DNA of 10,931 bases, taken from NCBI GenBank assembly GCA_029933495.1, contig JAOZOC010000060.1, positions 1 to 10,931 on the forward strand, given 5' to 3'. Position numbers and translations under genes: made by a program. Shown here piece by piece: positions 5,992 to 10,931 of this stretch (position 1 is its first letter; every line of letters begins with the position of its first letter). The stretch is from Bacteroidales bacterium. Its GTDB lineage: Bacteria > Bacteroidota > Bacteroidia > Bacteroidales > JAADJA01. The notes under the pieces were generated by a model. That model worked only from the letters and a program-made list of their open reading frames with translations. It did not search any database and was not told the origin of the DNA.

Positions 5992-8415
5992 ATGAAGAAA
6001 CGAAATATTTTACTTTCTTTAATCTTTGGCTTATTGCTACTGGCACCGTTTATCACTTTTTCCCAGCAAGATTACGGTTATTTCAAAGGAGTTGTTATTG
6101 CGGCAGATAATAATGAAACATTAATAGGAGCAAATATAAAGGTAAAAAGAAATCCCTCAATAGGAGCCGCAGCCGACATAAATGGCAGATTCTCAATAGA
6201 AGTTCCCGAAGGCCATTACACTTTTGTTGTATCCTTTACCGGAATGAAGACTGATACTGTTATAGTGGATATAAAAACCGGTCAGACAGTTGAAAGAACA
6301 ATTAGATTAGAGGAGTTTGTAAGTAATTTACAGGGTGTTGAGGTAAGTGCCGGAAAATTCGACCAAAAGTTGGAGGAATTGACCGTTTCAATGGAAGTCA
6401 TTCAGCCCCAATTGATTGAGAACAAGAACACAACAAATATTGAGACAATTCTGGATTATGTTCCGGGATTAAATATAATTGACGGGGCTCCTCAGATTAG
6501 GGGAGGCAGCGGTTTTAATTTTGGTGTGGGGAGCAAAGTGGGTGTTTTTGTTGACGGAATGCCGGTTCTTTCAGCAGATGCCAACAGACCGATGTGGGAT
6601 CTTATTCCCACGGGCAACATTAAGCAGATAGAGGTCGTAAAAGGTGCTTCATCGGTTCTTTCCGGTTCATCTTCATTAAGTGGGGCCATTTATATTAAAA
6701 CTGCTGATGCACCGTTAACCCCAAAAACCAAAGTTGTAGCCTATGCCGGAGCATACTCAAACCCGAAGAATGAATATATGAGATGGTGGAAACAGTTTCC
6801 CTACATTGGTGGTTTTTCATTTTCACATGCAAGAGCTCAAAAAAATACCGATATCATAGTTAGTGCCGATGTAAAATATGACCATGGTTTTGAAGGCCCG
6901 CCAAAACCGGGACCGCTCGTCGTGGATACAATGACCAACTTTGATGAATCGCAAATGGCGGAAAAACGTTACCGGCTTACTTTAAACCTACGCCACAGAA
7001 ATAAAAAATTCAAAGGTCTGAATTATGGTGTCAACGGCAATTTATTGTTTAACGACACAAAACTTATGCTTGCCTGGCTTGATGATTCCACGGGATTTTA
7101 CAGAGCCTATCCGGGTGGTGTATTGTTACAAAAAAAACTCACTTTCTATGTTGATCCATATATAAATTATTATACCGCACTTGGTACAAAACACAGTTTA
7201 AAGACAAGGTATATGTTCAGCAATACGGATATGAGCAACGACCAAACAACCACAAGCTCAATAGTCTATGCCGATTACAGTTTCAGAAAAAACTTTTCCT
7301 ATCTTGCCGGATTAAAATTCATTGGAGGTGTTTCAACGCAATGGAATTCGGTTGAATCTGATATGTATGTTGGATCCGGCAACCGGCTTAACACAATTTT
7401 AAATGTATCACCTTATCTGGAGATTCAAAATGAGTTTTTTAAGACCCTTAATCTTTCATTCGGGGTGAGGATAGAGGCTTATTCACTAAACGGTGAGTCT
7501 GCTGACTACAAGCCTATTTTCAGGGCCGGTGCTACTCTTAAAGTTTTACAGGGTACTTTCGTAAGGGGCTCATACGGACAGGGTTACAGGTACCCTACCA
7601 TTGCAGAGCGGTTTATCCGGTTTTCTTCAGGTACAATCGGAGTATTCGACAACCCTGACCTCAAACCTGAAACAAGTGAAAATGCAGAAGTCGGAGTAAA
7701 ACAGGCTTTTAAATTCAAAAACTTTTATGGCTATCTTGATATATCCGTTTTCCAGCAAAACTATGAGAATACAATTGAATACCTGTTCGGTTTTTGGGAT
7801 TCAACATACACTTTTGCCATCGGCGGATTCAAATTTATGAATACCGGCAAATCCAGAATTCTTGGAGCCGATATTTCTCTGACAGGTAAGGCTGCAATTA
7901 CCCAAGACCTTAATTTGAACGCAATGCTTGGATACACTTATATTGAACCAAAGTCTATGGACCCTGATTATGTATTCGCAAAGGATTACAGCTTTGGCGG
8001 AGGAACAGAATATTCTTATAATTCTACAAGCATTAATCCTGATAATCAAATATTGAAATACAGATTTCTTCATACGTTTAAAGGTGATATTGAATTTGAG
8101 TACAAGGGTTTTTCAACCGGGTTGAGCATGAAATATTACGGCCCCCTGATAAATATTGACAAATCAATTGAGAAGTTTGAGATAGCTACATCACAATCGG
8201 GAGGGACGACGCAACCCATTAAATATATGAACTATTTTTATAACCATAATAACGGTAGCTTTATTATGGATTTCCGGATCAGTTATTCATTTAAGGCAAT
8301 TCATAAAGTGGCATTTATTGCAAACAATATTACAAATAAATGGTATTCAATCCGCCCGTTGAAAGCTGAAGCTGTAAGAAGCGTAATGATTCAATATACC
8401 TTGCTTCTGAATTAG
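5992..8415 (+). CDS. TonB-dependent outer-membrane receptor with carboxypeptidase-regulatory-like N-terminal domain
   Basis: This is a complete 807-aa receptor. Residues 1-24 are a signal peptide (FSQ cleavage region). Residues 29-107 form a carboxypeptidase D regulatory-like domain (GVVIAADNNETLIGANIKVK, DINGRFSIEVPEGHYTF, GMKTDTVIV), common at the N-terminus of Bacteroidota receptors. The linker EVSAGKFDQKLEELTVSMEVI (117-137) precedes the plug, which runs to about residue 240 with NIETILDYVPGLNI, QIRGGSGFNFGVGSKVGVFVDGMP, IKQIEVVKGASSVLSGSSSLSGAIYI. The rest is the beta-barrel, including the RYPTIAERF and NPDLKPETSENAEVG segments typical of siderophore, cobalamin and metal receptors (BtuB/CirA-like). 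The final strand is SVMIQYTLLLN. It lacks SusC-type features and no SusD gene is next to it, so a small ligand such as a metal chelate is more likely than a glycan. This is inference. It is convergent with the DUF1684 gene (8-bp gap). Confidence 0.92.
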   Translation: MKKRNILLSLIFGLLLLAPFITFSQQDYGYFKGVVIAADNNETLIGANIKVKRNPSIGAAADINGRFSIEVPEGHYTFVVSFTGMKTDTVIVDIKTGQTVERTIRLEEFVSNLQGVEVSAGKFDQKLEELTVSMEVIQPQLIENKNTTNIETILDYVPGLNIIDGAPQIRGGSGFNFGVGSKVGVFVDGMPVLSADANRPMWDLIPTGNIKQIEVVKGASSVLSGSSSLSGAIYIKTADAPLTPKTKVVAYAGAYSNPKNEYMRWWKQFPYIGGFSFSHARAQKNTDIIVSADVKYDHGFEGPPKPGPLVVDTMTNFDESQMAEKRYRLTLNLRHRNKKFKGLNYGVNGNLLFNDTKLMLAWLDDSTGFYRAYPGGVLLQKKLTFYVDPYINYYTALGTKHSLKTRYMFSNTDMSNDQTTTSSIVYADYSFRKNFSYLAGLKFIGGVSTQWNSVESDMYVGSGNRLNTILNVSPYLEIQNEFFKTLNLSFGVRIEAYSLNGESADYKPIFRAGATLKVLQGTFVRGSYGQGYRYPTIAERFIRFSSGTIGVFDNPDLKPETSENAEVGVKQAFKFKNFYGYLDISVFQQNYENTIEYLFGFWDSTYTFAIGGFKFMNTGKSRILGADISLTGKAAITQDLNLNAMLGYTYIEPKSMDPDYVFAKDYSFGGGTEYSYNSTSINPDNQILKYRFLHTFKGDIEFEYKGFSTGLSMKYYGPLINIDKSIEKFEIATSQSGGTTQPIKYMNYFYNHNNGSFIMDFRISYSFKAIHKVAFIANNITNKWYSIRPLKAEAVRSVMIQYTLLLN

Positions 8416-8423
8416 GGTTTTGT

Positions 8424-9059
8424 TTATTCCTCAAACTTCTTTTCGCCTGCCTCAATCCTCACAGGCAACCAATTCTCAGGTGGAGGAATAACACATGAAT
8501 AACGATGATTATAAGCGCAATAAGGATTATATGCTTTATTAAAATCAAGAAATACAGTATTCCCATCCTCAGGAATTTCAAATTCAATATATCTTCCGCC
8601 ACCGTAACACTCTTTCCCTGATGTTTCATCTTTAAACGGTACAAACAAGGTTCTGTCTTCCTTTTTAATCTGTTTTTCAGGTGGATTCTGATATACGGTC
8701 AGCGTCAGATTGAAAGTATCAATTATAAAATGGACTTTACCATATTTAATATATTCGGGTTGTCTGTCGGTGGAGGTTTGCAATAATTGTTTTTCCTGTG
8801 TTGGCTCCTTTACAAGAGTTGCTTTTGTGTGGTATTTATAATCAACAGGGAAGTAGCTCAATCCATTGAAATCTTTCAACTGGTCAACAGATAATGGTGT
8901 TTTGTCTCCGTATTTAAGCTTTATATTAATCCCTTTTCTATGTTTTTGGATTTCTGCTCTATAGACATTGGCATCCATACCAGGTTGTAGTTGAGCATAA
9001 CCAAACTGGGAATAAATGATTGTCATTACAAGGGTAAGCAGTCCTACTATTATCTTCAT
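8424..9059 (-). CDS. Secreted DUF1684 family protein
   Basis: This 211-aa protein has a signal peptide (residues 1-22, cut at GYA|Q), so it acts in the periplasm or outside the cell. The mature part matches the DUF1684 family. It has an N-terminal YRAEIQKHRKGIN segment (33-45), LKDFNGLSYFPVDYKY (61-76), KYGKVHF (105-111), and the most conserved region LFVPFKDETSGKECYGGGRY (138-157) followed by LDFNKAYNPYCAYNHRYSC (171-189) and IPPPENWLPVRIEAGEK (191-207). C181 and C189 sit in that last region and could be ligands or a disulfide. The biochemical function of the family is unknown to me. It is the third gene on this strand after the SQR gene and the small ORF, 45 bp behind the small ORF. No terminator or convincing own promoter lies in the gap, so co-transcription is likely. 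Leader sequence AAAGAA precedes the ATG. Confidence 0.88.
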   Translation of the reverse strand: MKIIVGLLTLVMTIIYSQFGYAQLQPGMDANVYRAEIQKHRKGINIKLKYGDKTPLSVDQLKDFNGLSYFPVDYKYHTKATLVKEPTQEKQLLQTSTDRQPEYIKYGKVHFIIDTFNLTLTVYQNPPEKQIKKEDRTLFVPFKDETSGKECYGGGRYIEFEIPEDGNTVFLDFNKAYNPYCAYNHRYSCVIPPPENWLPVRIEAGEKKFEE

Positions 9060-9104
9060 TTCTTTAATTTATAATAAGAATCAGAGTGTAGTAAATTGTC
9101 AACT

Positions 9105-9266
9105 CTAAGAATGTCCGCCAACAACAATTTTCAGTATCTTAATATTTAACACTAACCATCTCCAGGCCTGCCACGGGATAAATCCCCGCCAGAAAAGTGT
9201 TGATTTCGTTGGAGTTGGAGCAAATGCTTCATCTGAGCGATGTCGTCTGTTAATTCTATGTTGCAT
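9105..9266 (-). CDS. Unannotated 53-aa basic, Trp-rich protein
   Basis: A small ORF reads from ATG at 9266-9264 to TAG at 9107-9105. It lies in the gap between the SQR-type gene (42 bp upstream) and the DUF1684 gene (45 bp downstream), in the same direction. Residues 1-10 are strongly basic (four or five Arg plus three His). Residues 11-23 are polar with two Pro-Thr pairs. Residues 24-49 form a hydrophobic, aromatic segment: LFWRGFIPWQAWRWL (24-38) then VLNIKILKIVVGG (39-51), with W26, W32, W35 and W37. The interspersed Arg and Lys make it look like an amphipathic, membrane-surface helix, not a clean transmembrane span. No other in-frame ATG lies between 9266 and the preceding stop codon at 9288-9290. 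The leader is A/T-rich, as at other genes here. I recognise no named family. Its position suggests a partner of the SQR-type enzyme, which is inference. Confidence 0.62.
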   Translation of the reverse strand: MQHRINRRHRSDEAFAPTPTKSTLFWRGFIPWQAWRWLVLNIKILKIVVGGHS

Positions 9267-9308
9267 GTTATTTATATTTTTATGTTTTCAATTTAATGAT
9301 TTATGAAA

Positions 9309-10766
9309 TTATTCAGGTAGCAGATACCAAAAAGGATATCCTTTTGCTTTGTGCAGGAACATATAATGCATAAACCATTTTAGCCAATGACCTGCAAGTC
9401 CGGGTTCTCCAATAGTATTTTTTATATTTCTGCCGTATTCAGGATATTTTTCCCAGTCAGGAACAATAGGTTGCACAGTCATTGTTGCAGCTGCACCTTT
9501 GTACAATCCATATCCGGCTGACACAACGCAGGCAGCTCCCATTTTTCCCATAGATGCTCTGTGCTTCAGTTCCGGTTTACCTGTTTTAATCCATTCATAA
9601 ATATTTTGGGCAACAATCTTACCTGTCACACCAGAGGGCATACCCGTACGTGGGGGTGCAGGGAAAATAGGAGTTCCGTTTTTGCTTTTTCTTGGTTTTG
9701 AAATAGAGTGTGGAGGCGCAAATGCAATCCCCGCCGCAAAAATATTTTCGTAATCAGGGTTCTGATATGTCTCTGGCCAGTCTTCCACTACCCATTCTTC
9801 ATAAGGCTTAGCTGTATAATCAGCATCAACCTTCATAAATCCATTAGGCATAAAGACTTTTGAAGTGATATCCTCGTCATTTTTGTCATAAGCTTTTAAA
9901 CCAGGACCTGAGAAGCCGGGAATTAGCATTGCAAAATCAAACTCCTTTTCGTGCATTTCGCCATCCAGGGTCTCATAAATTGCCTTCCCTGGCTCAACTT
10001 TTTTAACACCGGCACGCTTAATCCATTTTATTCCACGCTGAACAAAGAAAGATTCAGTAAACACCTTTGTAGAAGTTATATACCCTCCCTTTTTAATGTA
10101 TGCACCAGCCATTCCAAAATCGCCAAGTTCCCATTCATTAGAAATCCAGGTTATATCGGCAAAATCATCTAACTTACGTCTCTTTATTTCATACGAAATA
10201 TTAAGTATATACTCAAAGGCAGCTCCCTGACAGGTTGCCATGGGATGTCCAGTACCAATAAGAAATTTTTGCACTTCTCCCTTCTCCATTTTTGCTATTG
10301 CCTCCTGAAACTTCTCCCAGGCTTCAGTTGCATGAGAGTAAGAACATACTGATACGGTATTCTTTCCGGGACCGAGTCCTTCAGTAGCCTCAAAATTCAG
10401 TTTAGGGCCAGTGGCATTCACCAGAAAATCATAATCCACTTTTTCCGCTTGCCCACGTTTTTCTTCAGAAGTATATTCTATTGTTACAAATCCTTTGGAA
10501 ATCCCTTTGTTTCCCTCGGGGTGAACAGATACTACTTTCGCCTGCTTATAATCAACTCCCCATTTTTTATAAAGGGGGCCAAGTTTAAAGCGAATCTGAT
10601 CAACTGTCATACGACCAACACCAACCCAGATGTTTGAAGGAATCCATTGGTAATATTCGTTTGGGGTTACAACAACTACTTCATGTTTTTTATTTAGCCA
10701 TTTACGAAGATAGGCGGCTGTGGTGTGACCGGAAATACCAGCTCCCAGAACTACAATTTTTGCCAT
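9309..10766 (-). CDS. sqr: Sulfide:quinone oxidoreductase-type FAD flavoprotein
   Basis: This 485-aa protein is an FAD-dependent disulfide oxidoreductase of the SQR group. The N-terminal Rossmann motif GAGISG is at 8-13, with an NATGPKLNF block at 117-125. The second FAD contact is AAGIAFAPPH (344-353), where the usual AxGD acidic residue is replaced by Ile. There are only three cysteines, and all fall at SQR redox positions: C141 (SVCSYSHA), C179 (GHPMATCQGAAFEY) and C413 (GAACVVSAGYG). SQR oxidises sulfide to sulfane sulfur or polysulfide and reduces the quinone pool at the membrane surface. The C-terminal 28 residues (GHWLKWFMHYMF, GYPFWYLLPE) are aromatic and amphipathic, fitting a monotopic membrane anchor. 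It is longer than classical SQRs of about 430 aa and, from memory, most like the long homologues of green sulfur bacteria (CT1087-like). It heads a three-gene minus-strand cluster. A role on another sulfur substrate is possible. Confidence 0.82.
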   Translation of the reverse strand: MAKIVVLGAGISGHTTAAYLRKWLNKKHEVVVVTPNEYYQWIPSNIWVGVGRMTVDQIRFKLGPLYKKWGVDYKQAKVVSVHPEGNKGISKGFVTIEYTSEEKRGQAEKVDYDFLVNATGPKLNFEATEGLGPGKNTVSVCSYSHATEAWEKFQEAIAKMEKGEVQKFLIGTGHPMATCQGAAFEYILNISYEIKRRKLDDFADITWISNEWELGDFGMAGAYIKKGGYITSTKVFTESFFVQRGIKWIKRAGVKKVEPGKAIYETLDGEMHEKEFDFAMLIPGFSGPGLKAYDKNDEDITSKVFMPNGFMKVDADYTAKPYEEWVVEDWPETYQNPDYENIFAAGIAFAPPHSISKPRKSKNGTPIFPAPPRTGMPSGVTGKIVAQNIYEWIKTGKPELKHRASMGKMGAACVVSAGYGLYKGAAATMTVQPIVPDWEKYPEYGRNIKNTIGEPGLAGHWLKWFMHYMFLHKAKGYPFWYLLPE

Positions 10767-10931
10767 AGAGATAGGATTTTAATGATTAGTTTGTAAAGAT
10801 ACAAATATTTTTCTAAATCGCTTAGATAGCACTAAAACAAGCTATTTGCGAAATTGTTCAAATAATATATAAAAATAGGTACTACTGCGAATTTAGTGGA
10901 AAACAAGAAAACATGATAAAACAATTACTAT
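10767..10931. other. Upstream region of the SQR-type gene at the window edge
   Basis: These 165 bases are A/T-rich and lie upstream of the SQR-type ATG (10766). A promoter-like box for the SQR gene is entered separately. At the right edge an ATG at 10913-10915 on the plus strand opens a frame (M-I-K-Q-L-L) that leaves the window after six codons. It could be the start of a divergent gene, possibly a signal peptide, but it is too short to call. Nothing else is recognisable. Confidence 0.4.
10794..10801 (-). promoter_or_regulatory. Near-consensus -7 box (TATCTTTA) for the SQR cluster
   Basis: On the minus strand, TATCTTTA at 10801-10794 matches TAnnTTTG in five of the six fixed bases (the final G is A). 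It would give a leader of about 20 nt before the ATG at 10766. No clear -33 TTTG is seen at the usual distance. Weak support, but the position is right for the cluster's first gene. Confidence 0.35.

Noticed and set aside
9071..9102. TTGACA (9102-9097) and TATTAT (9076-9071) on the minus strand as a sigma-70 promoter for the DUF1684 gene
   Set aside because: The spacing is 20 bp, and Bacteroidota primary promoters do not follow the E. coli consensus. Probably chance.
10846..10894. Two similar TGCGAAATT / TGCGAATTT words upstream of the SQR gene
   Set aside because: Short, imperfect and not symmetrically arranged. Not enough for an operator or repeat call.
10913..10931. ATG at 10913 as a divergent gene start
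   Set aside because: Only six codons are inside the window and no clear promoter box precedes it, so it is mentioned only within the edge region.

Overview
The window looks like chromosomal DNA of a member of the Bacteroidota. The evidence is AT-rich sequence, TonB-dependent receptors, outer-membrane-type lipoproteins, a type IX secretion (T9SS) sorting tail, TAnnTTTG-type promoter boxes, and start codons preceded by A/T-rich leaders instead of strong Shine-Dalgarno sites. I see no rRNA, tRNA, CRISPR array, transposase or phage gene. I would not name a genus from this sequence.

Layout, left to right. (1) 1-1665: the last 537 codons of a TonB-dependent receptor, closed by a strong intrinsic terminator. 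(2) 1671-2882 (+): a lipoprotein phosphodiesterase of the nucleotide pyrophosphatase (NPP) family with its full metal and catalytic set. Its start codon lies only 5 nt after the terminator. (3) 2895-4775 (-): a lipoprotein built on a PQQ-like beta-propeller with a helical C-terminal tail, convergent with the NPP gene. (4) 4776-4994: a divergent intergenic region with one promoter-like box on each strand. (5) 4995-5933 (+): a secreted PCMD-type protein with a T9SS tail, followed by (6) 5992-8415 (+): a complete 807-aa TonB-dependent receptor. (7) 10766-8424 (-): three genes on one strand, a sulfide:quinone oxidoreductase (SQR) type flavoprotein, an unannotated 53-aa basic/Trp-rich ORF (9105-9266), and a secreted DUF1684 protein. 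(8) 10767-10931: the SQR upstream region, possibly with the first codons of a divergent gene at the edge.

How the genes may work together. The first six features are a cell-envelope uptake and surface set: two TonB receptors, a surface phosphoesterase, a propeller lipoprotein and a T9SS-exported protein. The PCMD protein and second receptor are a plausible binder/transporter pair without SusD. The right-hand cluster is functionally separate. The SQR-type enzyme keeps all three redox cysteine positions and should pass electrons from sulfide to the quinone pool. The small ORF behind it is the least explained element in the window and the best candidate for something undescribed.
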